The notes below the pieces were generated by a model. That model worked only from the letters and a program-made list of their open reading frames with translations. It made no database searches and was not told the DNA's origin. Of a stretch of DNA of 64,000 nucleotides, positions 18,445 to 27,369 are shown one piece after another. The DNA is from Lacrimispora saccharolytica (GTDB taxonomy: Bacteria > Bacillota > Clostridia > Lachnospirales > Lachnospiraceae). Position 1 is the stretch's first letter, and each line of letters opens with the position of its first letter. Position numbers and translations under genes: made by a program. Location of the stretch: contig JACJJN010000016.1 of the NCBI GenBank assembly GCA_016899975.1, forward strand, positions 17,854-81,853, written 5' to 3'.

Positions 18445-18813
18445 TTAGAATTCCAGTCCAGCTTCTCTTGCTGCGTCTGCAAATGCCTGAACTTTACCCT
18501 GATATATAAATCCGCCTCTGTCAAAGACAACTTCTTTAATACCGGCTTCTACTGCTTTTTTGCCTAACACGGTTCCAAGATATGCCGCTGCTGCTACGTT
18601 GTTGGTTTTCTCTACTTCTGCTTTTACGTCTTTCTGAAGAGTAGAAGCTGAAACTAAAGTACGTCCAACTGTATCGTCAATAATCTGAGCATACATATGG
18701 TTATTGCTTCGGAAAACGCAAAGACGCGGACGCTGAGCGGTTCCAACGATATGATTGCGTAATCTTCTATGCTTTTTCTGGCGCACCTGCGCTCTTGATA
18801 CTTTACTAATCAT
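18445..18813 (-). CDS. rplR: 50S ribosomal protein L18
   Basis: 122 residues from ATG 18813 ([20 protein letters not shown]). An in-frame GTG at 18819 is too close to the AAGGAG site to be the start. L18 binds 5S r[22 protein letters not shown] and [20 protein letters not shown] are typical. Confidence 0.97.
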   Translation of the reverse strand: MISKVSRAQVRQKKHRRLRNHIVGTAQRPRLCVFRSNNHMYAQIIDDTVGRTLVSASTLQKDVKAEVEKTNNVAAAAYLGTVLGKKAVEAGIKEVVFDRGGFIYQGKVQAFADAAREAGLEF

Positions 18814-18830
18814 TTTCACACTCTCCTTAA

Positions 18831-19370
18831 TTATTTCTTACCGGTCTTACCAACCTTACGTCTGATCACTTCATCAGCATACTTGATTCCCTTGCCCTTA
18901 TACGGCTCCGGTCTTCTCTTGTCTCTGATTTCAGCAGCATACTGGCCAACTTTTTCTTTATCGATACCGGATACAACGATCTTGTTTCCGTCAACTGCAG
19001 AGCTGATGCCTTCCGGATCTACCATCTCTACCGGATGAGAATATCCAAGAGACAGAACCAGCTTGTTGCCCTGCTTTGCTGCTCTGTAACCAACACCATT
19101 TACTTCGAGAGTTTTTGTATATCCTTCACTTACTCCGACAACCATGTTCTGGATCAGGGTTCTTGTCAGTCCGTGCAGGGATTTCATCTTCTTCAGGTCG
19201 TTCGGTCTTGTAACAACAACATGGCCGTCTTCCTGTTTGATCTCCATCTCAGCCGGCAGAACTCTTTCCAGAGTACCTTTCGGTCCTTTTACTGTTACGT
19301 GGTTGTTTTCCTTGATTTCTACGGTAACTCCTGCCGGAATTGCCACTGGCAGTCTTCCAATACGTGACAT
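18831..19370 (-). CDS. rplF: 50S ribosomal protein L6
   Basis: 179 residues made of two related domains ([19 protein letters not shown] at the start; [20 protein letters not shown] at the end). It binds near the sarcin-ricin loop and the factor-binding centre. The spacer to rpsH (19371-19592) is unusually long for this operon. Confidence 0.98.
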   Translation of the reverse strand: MSRIGRLPVAIPAGVTVEIKENNHVTVKGPKGTLERVLPAEMEIKQEDGHVVVTRPNDLKKMKSLHGLTRTLIQNMVVGVSEGYTKTLEVNGVGYRAAKQGNKLVLSLGYSHPVEMVDPEGISSAVDGNKIVVSGIDKEKVGQYAAEIRDKRRPEPYKGKGIKYADEVIRRKVGKTGKK

Positions 19371-19441
19371 ACCAACTTCCTCCTATAACTTAGATTTTCG
19401 GAAAGGGCTTTTGTGCCCTTTCTGTTTTCAGTTTCTATTAT

Positions 19442-19472
19442 GCCTTTCGGCTTGCCCTCATTAAGTGTTCAG
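19442..19472. repeat. 31-bp direct repeat, copy 1 (rpsH-rplF spacer)
   Basis: A 31-base sequence starting GCCTTTCGGCTTGCCCTCAT, identical to 19559-19589, 117 bases apart. The interval between the copies holds related fragments such as AGCTTCGCTAAGGTTC. A small hairpin (AAGGGCttttgtGCCCTT) lies at about 19403-19420. Confidence 0.8.
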
Positions 19473-19558
19473 CTTCTTCCCTCAACTAAGCTCAGCCTGC
19501 ACCTGCGGTTTAGCTTCGCTAAGGTTCGGGAAGGGCCTTCTCACTAAATTCGGTCTGC

Positions 19559-19589
19559 GCCTTTCGGCTTGCCCTCATTAAGTGTTCAG
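19559..19589. repeat. 31-bp direct repeat, copy 2 (rpsH-rplF spacer)
   Basis: Second identical copy, directly after the rpsH stop codon on the transcribed strand. The pair could arise by slippage or by insertion of a short element within the operon. Confidence 0.8.
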
Positions 19590-19592
19590 TGC

Positions 19593-19994
19593 CTACCAAA
19601 CGAACGCCAGGACTTCTCCGCCGACCTGAAGCTTGCGGGCCTCTTTGTCGGTGATCACGCCTTTGTTTGTGGACAGGATTGCGATTCCCAGACCGCCCAG
19701 TACTCTCGGCAGCTCATCCTTGCCAGCGTAGATACGCAGACCCGGTTTGGAGATTCTCTTTAATCCTGTGATGATCTTTTCATTCTTATCAGCGCCGTAT
19801 TTCAGGGTGATGTGAATGGTCTTGAAGGAACCTTCATCTACAAGATCATACTTTTCGATATATCCTTCGTTTACAAGGATATCAGCAATAGCGATTTTCA
19901 TTTTAGATGCAGGTACATCTACTGTATCATGTTTTGCAGTATTTGCATTACGGATTCTTGTAAGCATATCTGCAATCGGATCACTCATAGTCAT
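19593..19994 (-). CDS. rpsH: 30S ribosomal protein S8
   Basis: 133 residues from ATG 19994 ([18 protein letters not shown]) behind AAGGAGG at eight bases. The C-terminal [20 protein letters not shown] is the conserved rRNA-binding part. S8 organises the central domain of 16S rRNA. Confidence 0.98.
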   Translation of the reverse strand: MTMSDPIADMLTRIRNANTAKHDTVDVPASKMKIAIADILVNEGYIEKYDLVDEGSFKTIHITLKYGADKNEKIITGLKRISKPGLRIYAGKDELPRVLGGLGIAILSTNKGVITDKEARKLQVGGEVLAFVW

Positions 19995-20018
19995 TTGAAT
20001 TTGCCTCCTTCTTATATT

Positions 20019-20204
20019 TTACCAGCTTGCCTTCTTAACACCAGGAATCTGGCCTTTATATGCTAATTCACGGAAGCAGATTCTGCAGATTCCGTATTTT
20101 CTCAGATAAGCATGTGGACGACCACAAATTCTGCAGCGATTGTATTCTCTTGTGGAGAATTTCTGTTTGCGCTGCTGTTTGATTTTCATTGCTGTCTTAG
20201 CCAT
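20019..20204 (-). CDS. rpsZ: 30S ribosomal protein S14, zinc-binding type
   Basis: 61 residues with two CxxC pairs ([10 protein letters not shown] ... CRICFRELA), the short zinc-binding S14. Zinc-independent paralogues are longer. The position between rplE and rpsH is standard. Confidence 0.97.
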   Translation of the reverse strand: MAKTAMKIKQQRKQKFSTREYNRCRICGRPHAYLRKYGICRICFRELAYKGQIPGVKKASW

Positions 20205-20222
20205 GAATCAATTCCTCCTAAA

Positions 20223-20762
20223 TTACTTTGCGAATGGCATATTGAATAATGTCAATAATTCACGAGCTTCTTCATCGGTCTTGGCGGTTGTAACGAAGAT
20301 TACATCCATACCTCTTACCTTATCTACTTTATCGTACTCGATTTCCGGGAAAATCAGCTGCTCTTTAATACCCAGAGCATAGTTTCCTCTGCCATCGAAA
20401 GCATTCGGATTTACACCACGGAAGTCACGTACACGCGGCAGAGCCAGGTTGATCAGGCGGTCTGCGAACTCGTACATTTTCTCGCCGCGAAGTGTAACTT
20501 TGCAGCCAATCGGCATGCCCTCACGGATTTTGAAGTTTGCCACGGAGTTTTTCGCTCTGGTCAGAACTGCTTTCTGTCCAGTGATCGCTTCCATATCGCT
20601 TACAGCTGCGTCCAGAAGCTTAGCGTTCTCCTTTGCTTCACCAACACCCATATTTACTACGATTTTGGAGAGCTTCGGCACTTCCATAACGTTTTTATAT
20701 TCGAATTTCTTCATCATTGCGTCAACGATCTGCTCGTTGTAAAGATCTTTTAATCTACTCAC
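20223..20762 (-). CDS. rplE: 50S ribosomal protein L5
   Basis: 179 residues. [38 protein letters not shown] and [19 protein letters not shown] are family motifs. L5 carries 5S rRNA into the central protuberance. Confidence 0.98.
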   Translation of the reverse strand: MSRLKDLYNEQIVDAMMKKFEYKNVMEVPKLSKIVVNMGVGEAKENAKLLDAAVSDMEAITGQKAVLTRAKNSVANFKIREGMPIGCKVTLRGEKMYEFADRLINLALPRVRDFRGVNPNAFDGRGNYALGIKEQLIFPEIEYDKVDKVRGMDVIFVTTAKTDEEARELLTLFNMPFAK

Positions 20763-20782
20763 GGTTTGGCCTCCTCTCTTCC

Positions 20783-21091
20783 TTAATCAATCACTTCTCC
20801 GGTGGATTTCGCAACACGTACTTTCTTGTCTCCGTCCATCTTGTAACCGATTCTGGTAGCTTTACCTTTGTGCAAGTACATAACGTTGGAAATGTCAATA
20901 GGAGCTTCTTTATTTACGATACCACCCTGCTGATTGGACATGGATGGCTTCTCATGCTTGGTAATCATGTTGATGCCTTCTACAACCACACGATTGTTCT
21001 TTGCATCAACGGAAAGTACTTTACCTTCCTTGTCTTTATCTTTTCCGGCAATTACTTTAACAGTATCACCTTTCTTAATTTTCACTGACAT
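20783..21091 (-). CDS. rplX: 50S ribosomal protein L24
   Basis: 102 residues with an N-terminal KOW motif ([20 protein letters not shown]) and [15 protein letters not shown]. It starts 50S assembly and sits near the exit tunnel. Confidence 0.98.
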   Translation of the reverse strand: MSVKIKKGDTVKVIAGKDKDKEGKVLSVDAKNNRVVVEGINMITKHEKPSMSNQQGGIVNKEAPIDISNVMYLHKGKATRIGYKMDGDKKVRVAKSTGEVID

Positions 21092-21100
21092 GGCTACCTC

Positions 21101-21469
21101 CTATAATACTTCTGGAGCTAAGGAAACAATCTTCATGAACTGTTTCTCACGAAGCTCTCTGGCTACTGGTCCGAAAATACGGGTTCCTCTCGGAGTTTTG
21201 TCATCTTTAATAATAACAGCTGCGTTCTCATCGAACTTGATGTAAGAGCCATCTTTACGGCGAACGCCTTTTACGCTTCTTACAACAACAGCTTTTACAA
21301 CATCACCTTTTTTAACAACGCCGCCTGGTGTTGCATCTTTAACGGAAGCAACGATTACATCGCCGATGTTCGCATATCTTCTTGTAGAACCGCCCATAAC
21401 ACGAATGCATAAGATCTCTTTTGCACCGGTGTTGTCAGCGACTGTCAGTCTACTTTCCTGCTGAATCAT
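21101..21469 (-). CDS. rplN: 50S ribosomal protein L14
   Basis: 122 residues, highly conserved: [19 protein letters not shown], then [20 protein letters not shown] and [15 protein letters not shown]. It forms part of the bridge to the 30S subunit. Confidence 0.98.
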   Translation of the reverse strand: MIQQESRLTVADNTGAKEILCIRVMGGSTRRYANIGDVIVASVKDATPGGVVKKGDVVKAVVVRSVKGVRRKDGSYIKFDENAAVIIKDDKTPRGTRIFGPVARELREKQFMKIVSLAPEVL

Positions 21470-21501
21470 GCTGGTATTCCTCCTTTAGCATTCTGATTAT
21501 C

Positions 21502-21759
21502 TTATTTCACTCTCTCAACGATTTCCACAAGTCTCCATCTCTTGTCTTTCGACAGCGGTCTTGTTTCCATAACTTTTACAGTATCGCCTACACGGCACTC
21601 GTTGTTCTCATCATGAGCTTTCAGCTTGTAGGTGCTCTTCATGATCTTTTTGTAAATCGGATGCTTTACGTGATCTTCGATTGCAACTACGATTGTTTTA
21701 TCCATCTTATCGCTGACAACTTTGCCTACGCGGGTTTTTCTAAGATTTCTTTCTTCCAC
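21502..21759 (-). CDS. rpsQ: 30S ribosomal protein S17
   Basis: 85 residues, an OB-fold primary rRNA binder: [20 protein letters not shown], then [20 protein letters not shown]. Confidence 0.98.
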   Translation of the reverse strand: MEERNLRKTRVGKVVSDKMDKTIVVAIEDHVKHPIYKKIMKSTYKLKAHDENNECRVGDTVKVMETRPLSKDKRWRLVEIVERVK

Positions 21760-21778
21760 GATCTTTGCCTCCTGTCAC

Positions 21779-21988
21779 TTAGTTCGCTGCACTTGCTTTT
21801 TCAGCAATAACAGTCTGAATTCTGGCAATATTCTTGCGAACCTCTTTGATTCGGCTTGTATTGTCCAACTGATTGGTTGCATTCTGGAATCTCAGATTGA
21901 AGAGTTCCTTCTTTGCTGCTACTAATTCTTCATTTAACTCAGCAGCTGATTTCGCTTTTAAATCTTCCACAAATTTAGTTGTTTTCAC
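21779..21988 (-). CDS. rpmC: 50S ribosomal protein L29
   Basis: 69 residues from a GTG at 21988 ([18 protein letters not shown]), with AAGGCGG eight bases upstream. A GTG at 21997 is also in frame but too near the site. The gene overlaps the end of rplP by 14 bases. [20 protein letters not shown] is the family signature. Confidence 0.95.
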   Translation of the reverse strand: MKTTKFVEDLKAKSAAELNEELVAAKKELFNLRFQNATNQLDNTSRIKEVRKNIARIQTVIAEKASAAN

Positions 21989-22415
21989 TGTTATCACCGC
22001 CTTCTAAGTCTGCACGAGAAACGATTTTACATTTACATGGTAACTTATGCATGGCAAGACGCAATGCCTCGCGGGCTGTCTCCTCCGGAACGCCTGCAAT
22101 TTCGAACATTACACGGCCCGGTTTTACAACTGCTACCCAGTATTCCAGTGTTCCTTTTCCGGAACCCATACGTGTTTCTGCTGGTTTTGCTGTTACAGGT
22201 TTGTCTGGGAAGATCTTGATCCAGACTTTACCACCACGTTTGATGTAACGTGTCATTGCGATACGGGCTGCCTCGATCTGGTTGGATTTGATCCAGCAAG
22301 GCTCCATCGCTACAATACCATATTCACCGTAGTTGATCTTATTGCCTCTGCTGGCTTTTCCTCTCATGGAACCACGGAACTGTTTACGACGTTTTACTCT
22401 CTTTGGCATTAACAT
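21975..22415 (-). CDS. rplP: 50S ribosomal protein L16
   Basis: 146 residues, [20 protein letters not shown] at the start, [19 protein letters not shown] in the core. It lies at the A-site side of the peptidyl transferase centre. Confidence 0.98.
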   Translation of the reverse strand: MLMPKRVKRRKQFRGSMRGKASRGNKINYGEYGIVAMEPCWIKSNQIEAARIAMTRYIKRGGKVWIKIFPDKPVTAKPAETRMGSGKGTLEYWVAVVKPGRVMFEIAGVPEETAREALRLAMHKLPCKCKIVSRADLEGGDNSENN

Positions 22416-22417
22416 AA

Positions 22418-23074
22418 TTATTTCTCGCTCCCTTCCTTATCAGCTTTGGTTGGAAGTACTTCGCCATTGTAGACCCATGCCTTTACGCCAACTTTGCCGT
22501 AAGTGGTATCTGCCTCAGCGAATCCATAATCGATATCAGCGCGCAGTGTCTGCAGCGGAATCGTTCCTTCGCTGTAGAACTCTGTACGAGCCATATCAGC
22601 TCCACCCAGACGACCGGATACAGATGTCTTGATTCCCTTTGCTCCAGCTTTCATTGTACGCTGCATCGTGGACTTCATTGCACGACGGAAGGAAATACGG
22701 TTTTCCAGCTGTAATGCGATGTTCTCAGCAACGAGCTGTGCATCGCGGTCTGGTCTCTTCACTTCTTTGATATCAACGATCAGTTTCTTATCGGTCAGTT
22801 TCTGAACTTCAGCTTTCACTTTCTCGATCTCAGAACCGCCCTTACCGATTACTACACCCGGTTTTGCGGTGTAGATGATAACTTTTACTCTGTCAGATGC
22901 TCTTTCGATCTCGATCTTGGAAACACCTGCGCTGTATAATTTCTTCTTCAGGAATGTACGGATGTTGTAGTCCTCAACCAGATAGTCTGCGAAGTCGCCT
23001 TCTGCATACCATTTGGAATCCCACTCTTTAATAACACCGACTCTCAGGCCGTGTGGATTTACCTTCTGTCCCAT
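22418..23074 (-). CDS. rpsC: 30S ribosomal protein S3
   Basis: 218 residues. N-terminal KH domain with [20 protein letters not shown], then the C-terminal S3 domain with [20 protein letters not shown]. It lines the mRNA entry site. Confidence 0.98.
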   Translation of the reverse strand: MGQKVNPHGLRVGVIKEWDSKWYAEGDFADYLVEDYNIRTFLKKKLYSAGVSKIEIERASDRVKVIIYTAKPGVVIGKGGSEIEKVKAEVQKLTDKKLIVDIKEVKRPDRDAQLVAENIALQLENRISFRRAMKSTMQRTMKAGAKGIKTSVSGRLGGADMARTEFYSEGTIPLQTLRADIDYGFAEADTTYGKVGVKAWVYNGEVLPTKADKEGSEK

Positions 23075-23089
23075 GATATCCTCCTCCTA

Positions 23090-23476
23090 TTATTTCTCAT
23101 CCAGAACGATGGTGATGTGGCTGTTTCTCTTCAGGATTCTGTAAGCTCTTCCCTGAGCTCTCGGATGAATTCTCTTCATGGTCGGAGCTTTGTTTGCAAA
23201 GCACTCTGCCACATACAGGTTCTCAGCGTTCATTCCGTTGTTGTTCTCTGCGTTAGCGATCGCGGACTCCAACAGTTTCTTGATTACGCTGGAAGCATAT
23301 CTTGGGTTGTAAGTTAAAATTCCGAGTGCAGATGTGACATCTTTACCACGGATTGCATCTAATACAAAACCAGCCTTCTGTGCTGACATTCTAGCATAAG
23401 ATAACTTAGCAGACGGTCTGGTATCTTTATTAGCATTTCTTGCTCTTTTAATCTGACTTCTATGTCCTTTAGCCAT
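23090..23476 (-). CDS. rplV: 50S ribosomal protein L22
   Basis: 128 residues. KLSYARMSAQKAGFVLDAIR and PRAQGRAYRILKRNSHITIV are conserved; the latter is near the loop that reaches into the exit tunnel, where macrolide-resistance changes occur. The sequence looks intact. Confidence 0.98.
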   Translation of the reverse strand: MAKGHRSQIKRARNANKDTRPSAKLSYARMSAQKAGFVLDAIRGKDVTSALGILTYNPRYASSVIKKLLESAIANAENNNGMNAENLYVAECFANKAPTMKRIHPRAQGRAYRILKRNSHITIVLDEK

Positions 23477-23509
23477 TGCTAAAAAACCTCCTCTCTCAAA
23501 TCATTCTAC

Positions 23510-23791
23510 TTAGCGAACGCCGGACTTTTTCTCGTCTTTTCCATGTCCTCTGTAGGTTCTGGTTGCAACGAACTCACCGAGTTTGTGTCCAACCATATCT
23601 TCAGTAACATATACCGGCACATGTTTTCTTCCGTCATGGACAGCGATTGTGTGTCCTACGAAGGACGGGAAGATGGTAGAACGACGTGACCAGGTCTTAA
23701 TGACAGTTTTATCACCGGAAGCATTTGCTGCATCTACTTTTTTCAGTAAGCTGGCATCTGCGAATGGTCCTTTTTTTAATGAACGAGACAT
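23510..23791 (-). CDS. rpsS: 30S ribosomal protein S19
   Basis: 93 residues, [19 protein letters not shown] at the start and [16 protein letters not shown] at the end. It binds the head of the small subunit with S13. Confidence 0.98.
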   Translation of the reverse strand: MSRSLKKGPFADASLLKKVDAANASGDKTVIKTWSRRSTIFPSFVGHTIAVHDGRKHVPVYVTEDMVGHKLGEFVATRTYRGHGKDEKKSGVR

Positions 23792-23803
23792 CGTTTATCC
23801 TCC

Positions 23804-24649
23804 TTATTTCGATAAAGCTTTTCCATCGCGTCTTCTTACGATGTACTTGTTAGACTGTTTGTTTTTCTTTCTGGTCTTCAGACCAAGAGCAGGTTTGCCC
23901 CAAGGAGTAGACGGGCCTGGACGTCCAATACCAGTCTTTCCTTCACCACCACCGTGCGGATGGTCATTCGGGTTCATAACAGAACCACGTACAGTCGGGC
24001 GGATACCCATGTTGCGTTTCCGTCCTGCTTTACCGATGTTGATCAGGCTGTGCTCGCCATTTCCGATAACACCGATGGATGCGCGGCAGTCGATCGGAAC
24101 CATTCTCATCTCGCCGGACGGGAGACGAAGGGTTGCGTACTTGCCTTCTTTTGCCATCAGCTGAGCGCCGTTTCCTGCTGCACGAACCAGCTGTCCGCCC
24201 TTGCCAGGATGAAGCTCAATGTTGTGTACCATGGTACCTACCGGGATTTCAGACAGCGGCAGGCAGTTTCCAGGACGAACTTCCGCGTTTGCGCCGTTCA
24301 TAACCTTCATGCCAACCTTCAGTCCTTCCGGAGCCAGGATGTATGCTTTCTCACCGTCTGCGTAGCAGATCAGTGCGATATTTGCTGTTCTGTTCGGGTC
24401 GTATTCGATAGATTTAACGACTGCCGGGATATCATCTTTTCTTCTCTTGAAATCGATGATTCTGTATTTTCTTCTGCTTCCGCCTCCGCGGTGTCTTACA
24501 GTGATCTTACCCTGGTTGTTACGGCCAGAGTTTTTCTTCAGGGACACTACCAGGGATTTCTCCGGTGTGCTCTTTGTGATTTCTGCGAAATCAGAAGAGG
24601 TCATGTGTCTTCTGGAAGGTGTATATGGGTTAAATGTTTTAATTCCCAT
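23804..24649 (-). CDS. rplB: 50S ribosomal protein L2
   Basis: 281 residues. [33 protein letters not shown] ([17 protein letters not shown]), and the C-terminal [19 protein letters not shown] with the histidine needed for peptidyl transfer. It starts at ATG 24649 with AAAGGAG upstream. Confidence 0.98.
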   Translation of the reverse strand: MGIKTFNPYTPSRRHMTSSDFAEITKSTPEKSLVVSLKKNSGRNNQGKITVRHRGGGSRRKYRIIDFKRRKDDIPAVVKSIEYDPNRTANIALICYADGEKAYILAPEGLKVGMKVMNGANAEVRPGNCLPLSEIPVGTMVHNIELHPGKGGQLVRAAGNGAQLMAKEGKYATLRLPSGEMRMVPIDCRASIGVIGNGEHSLINIGKAGRKRNMGIRPTVRGSVMNPNDHPHGGGEGKTGIGRPGPSTPWGKPALGLKTRKKNKQSNKYIVRRRDGKALSK

Positions 24650-24668
24650 TTTGTTTCTCCTTTCATGT

Positions 24669-24711
24669 CACTTCCCGCGGATTCCTGTCCGAAACAGTCC
24701 TCCGGGAAGTG
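24669..24711 (-). other. mRNA hairpin in the rplW-rplB spacer
   Basis: CACTTCCCG and CGGGAAGTG are 25 bases apart and enclose a smaller stem (CTGT/ACAG). The structure ends about 20 bases before the rplB start, with no T-run, so it is more likely an RNA processing, stability or translation-control element than a terminator. Confidence 0.5.
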
Positions 24712-24786
24712 CGCCAATGTTTATTCTCGCACTTTACATGTGCCTATTTCTGCGTTTTGACTTTGCTGCCGGAATCAGATCTGGGA

Positions 24787-25086
24787 TTACAGTCCCTGGA
24801 AGATCTCGATGTCCTTGCTGTTCTCTGTCAGCGCAACAATTGCCTTTTTGGTTTTGGCTGTTTTTCCAACAACCATACCGCGGCGTTTTTTCTTTCCGTC
24901 CATGTTCATGGTACGTACATTCTTTACTTCTGTTCCTTCGAACATTTTCTCAACAGCTTCTTTGATCTGAGCTTTGTTTGCTTCCGGATGAACCAGGAAA
25001 GTATATTTCTTCTCGCCCATCGCGTTCATGCTCTTCTCTGTTACGATTGGTTTCAGAATAACGTCGTAATATCTGATATCAGCCAT
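24787..25086 (-). CDS. rplW: 50S ribosomal protein L23
   Basis: 99 residues ([38 protein letters not shown]). It sits at the tunnel exit and docks trigger factor and SRP. Its ATG overlaps the rplD stop by one base. The next gene, rplB, is unusually far (137 bases). Confidence 0.97.
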   Translation of the reverse strand: MADIRYYDVILKPIVTEKSMNAMGEKKYTFLVHPEANKAQIKEAVEKMFEGTEVKNVRTMNMDGKKKRRGMVVGKTAKTKKAIVALTENSKDIEIFQGL

Positions 25087-25706
25087 TATGCGTACACCTC
25101 CTCGATGGATGCAACACTGCTCTTGGTTGCGATTACGGTGTTGTATTTCAGCAGATCGAATACGTTGATGGTATTAACGGATGCAGTCTGAACGCCTGCA
25201 ATGTTTCTTGCGGACAATACAACATTGTCACTGTCATCACCGATGATTACCAGCGCTTTTTCAACCTTCAGGTTGTCAAGAACTTTCTTCATCTCTTTAG
25301 TCTTAACCTCTGCCAGTTTCAGCTCATCAAGAACGATGAATTTGTTCTCCTGAACTTTGCTGGTCAGAACGGATTTTAATGCTGCTCTCTTCTCTTTCTT
25401 GTTCATCTTGAAAGAGTAGTCTCTCGGTACCGGAGCGAATACTACGCCGCCGCCAGTCCACTGCGGAGCTCTTGTTGAACCCTGTCTTGCATGACCGGTT
25501 CCTTTCTGTCTCCAGGGCTTTCTTCCGCCTCCGCTTACTTCTGAGCGGGTTTTTGCTTTCTGAGTACCCTGACGATTATTTGCAAGCTGAAGCACAACTG
25601 CCTGATGAACGAGATGCTCGTTTACTTTCGCACCGAACACTGCATCGTTCAGTTCCATTGTGCCAACTTCTTTGCCTTCCATATTATATACAGATACGTT
25701 AGCCAT
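25086..25706 (-). CDS. rplD: 50S ribosomal protein L4
   Basis: 206 residues. [20 protein letters not shown] followed by [20 protein letters not shown] is the tunnel loop. In gammaproteobacteria L4 represses this operon through the S10 leader; that control is not established in Firmicutes. Confidence 0.98.
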   Translation of the reverse strand: MANVSVYNMEGKEVGTMELNDAVFGAKVNEHLVHQAVVLQLANNRQGTQKAKTRSEVSGGGRKPWRQKGTGHARQGSTRAPQWTGGGVVFAPVPRDYSFKMNKKEKRAALKSVLTSKVQENKFIVLDELKLAEVKTKEMKKVLDNLKVEKALVIIGDDSDNVVLSARNIAGVQTASVNTINVFDLLKYNTVIATKSSVASIEEVYA

Positions 25707-25732
25707 CTGTCATGTTCCTCCTTTCAACGAAC

Positions 25733-26368
25733 TTATTTGCCGGACTTAACTGTCTCTTTGATGGTGATCATGGACTTCTTCGGTCCAGGAACTGCACCTT
25801 TTACTAACAGTAAGTTGTTTTCTGCGTCTACTCTGACAACCTCCAGGTTCTGGATGGTGACTTTCTTGTTACCCATCTGTCCTGGCATTCTCTTTCCTTT
25901 GAATACCTTACTCGGATCGGAACAAGCACCGTTGGAACCTGCATGACGGTGATATTTGGAACCGTGAGCCATAGGTCCTCTGGACTGTCCATGTCTCTTG
26001 ATGGCACCCTGGAAGCCTTTACCTTTGGAGACAGCAGTTGCGTCGATCTTGTCGCCTGCTGCAAAGATATCAGCTTTGATTTCCTGTCCTAATGCGTAGC
26101 TTTCTGCATCTTCGAATTTGAATTCTTTCAGATATCTCTTGTAAGATACGCCTGCCTTGTCAAAATGGCCTTTCAGTGGTTTGTTCACCAGCTTCTCTCT
26201 CTTGTCACAGAAGCCTACCTGAACTGCGCTGTAACCGTCATTATCAACGGTCTTAACCTGTGTTACGACACACGGACCTGCCTGCAGTACAGTTACAGGG
26301 ATTAATGCGCCGCTTTCGTCGAAGATCTGAGTCATTCCGACTTTTGTAGCTAAGATTGCTTTCTTCAT
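25733..26368 (-). CDS. rplC: 50S ribosomal protein L3
   Basis: 211 residues, ATG 26368 behind [26 protein letters not shown] at the start and [20 protein letters not shown] in the core loop near the peptidyl transferase centre. A structured 200-base spacer separates it from rpsJ. Confidence 0.98.
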   Translation of the reverse strand: MKKAILATKVGMTQIFDESGALIPVTVLQAGPCVVTQVKTVDNDGYSAVQVGFCDKREKLVNKPLKGHFDKAGVSYKRYLKEFKFEDAESYALGQEIKADIFAAGDKIDATAVSKGKGFQGAIKRHGQSRGPMAHGSKYHRHAGSNGACSDPSKVFKGKRMPGQMGNKKVTIQNLEVVRVDAENNLLLVKGAVPGPKKSMITIKETVKSGK

Positions 26369-26432
26369 TCCTTTTACCTCCTGTTTTCTCTACAGCGGAA
26401 CACCGCATATGGGTGTTCATTCTAGCATACAG

Positions 26433-26537
26433 TTGATATAAGTGGAACACTATGACCCGTTCCGGGATGTTGATTCCTTGAGAATGGATAGCTGTTCGGG
26501 GATCCGAACGCCATGCATCGTGTTGCTTCTATATCAA
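26433..26537 (-). ncRNA. Candidate structured RNA between rpsJ and rplC
   Basis: In the transcribed strand TTGATATA (26530-26537) can pair with TATATCAA of 26433-26441. This closing helix encloses at least two perfect hairpins, GTTCGG/CCGAAC (26494-26509) and CCCG/CGGG (26456-26466). A further hairpin, AACACC/GGTGTT, lies on the rplC side at about 26398-26417. No reading frame is seen in 26369-26568. The layout resembles a ribosomal-protein-binding leader placed within the operon; the ligand is unknown. Confidence 0.45.
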
Positions 26538-26568
26538 TCCATTGCTTTCTTAATCAATGTGCTGGTTT

Positions 26569-26886
26569 TTATTTGTTTTTCATCTTGATGTCGATGTAAA
26601 CACCAGCCGGCATTTCCAGTCTGGACAGTGCGTCTACTGTCTTCTGGGTAGGTGTGATGATGTCGATCAGTCTCTTGTGTGTTCTCTGCTCGAACTGCTC
26701 ACGGGAATCTTTGTACTTGTGTACGGCACGCAGGATTGTTACTACTTCCTTCTTTGTCGGAAGCGGCACCGGTCCGCTCACCTTTGCTCCGTTTTTCTTT
26801 ACAGTTTCGATGATTTTCTGTGCAGATGCATCCACTAACTGATGATCATACGCCTTCAATGTGATTCTCATTACTTGACTTGCCAT
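26569..26886 (-). CDS. rpsJ: 30S ribosomal protein S10
   Basis: 105 residues from ATG 26886 ([19 protein letters not shown]), AAGGAGG 11 bases upstream; the frame is open further but is not protein-like. [20 protein letters not shown] and [14 protein letters not shown] are conserved. First gene of the operon; S10 (NusE) also acts in transcription antitermination. Confidence 0.97.
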   Translation of the reverse strand: MASQVMRITLKAYDHQLVDASAQKIIETVKKNGAKVSGPVPLPTKKEVVTILRAVHKYKDSREQFEQRTHKRLIDIITPTQKTVDALSRLEMPAGVYIDIKMKNK

Positions 26887-27158
26887 AAAAAAAGTCGCCT
26901 CCTTTTCGCACTTTACGAGTACGACAAGCGGTGACTGTACACTTACCCGTGTGTGTCTCAACGTTTCCACACGGTTTCTGCCTTCTTTGCCAGCTCTGCA
27001 GACTGGAGGATATCTTGCATATCCTTACGGCAGCTTGTTTAGTTTGTACAGTGACTTGTCGCCAGTTTCTTAACTTGACATTCGCTCCACGGAAAACCTG
27101 TTACATTTATCTGAACAGCAACCTCGCGCTTCTTCGCTATCAATGTCACAACATCTGC

Positions 27159-27187
27159 ATTATACAGGAAAGTTTTTGGGAATGCAA
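27159..27187 (-). promoter_or_regulatory. Main sigma-A promoter of the S10 operon
   Basis: On the minus strand TTGCAT, exactly 17 bases, TATAAT, preceded by an A-rich tract that could act as an UP element. The leader before rpsJ is about 265 bases long; it has no gene and includes a small hairpin (GGATAT/ATATCC). Confidence 0.9.
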
Positions 27188-27223
27188 GGGTTTTTTTGTT
27201 TTTTTTCAAATACATTTCGGACG

Positions 27224-27274
27224 AAAGGAGTCCGGGACCGGCGGCGTATGTGTGCGGCGGTCCCGGACTCCTTT
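27224..27274 (-). terminator. Strong hairpin after the acidic membrane protein gene
   Basis: A 17-bp perfect stem (AAAGGAGTCCGGGACCG with its complement) and a 17-base loop. It lies 95 bases after the stop at 27370 and about 40 bases upstream of the S10 promoter -35. The T-rich stretch starts only some 20 bases later, but the stability makes a terminator role likely. Confidence 0.7.
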
Positions 27275-27369
27275 CTGGTTGTTGGGTGCGGTAGGTGAGG
27301 TGGGGCGGTGCGTTGTGGTTGTTGCGGTTATTGTTATTATTCTGATTATTATAGTTATGTAGTTTGTTT

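Noticed and set aside
19442..19589. CRISPR array
   Set aside because: Only two repeat copies of 31 bases with a 86-base gap, inside a ribosomal operon and without cas genes.
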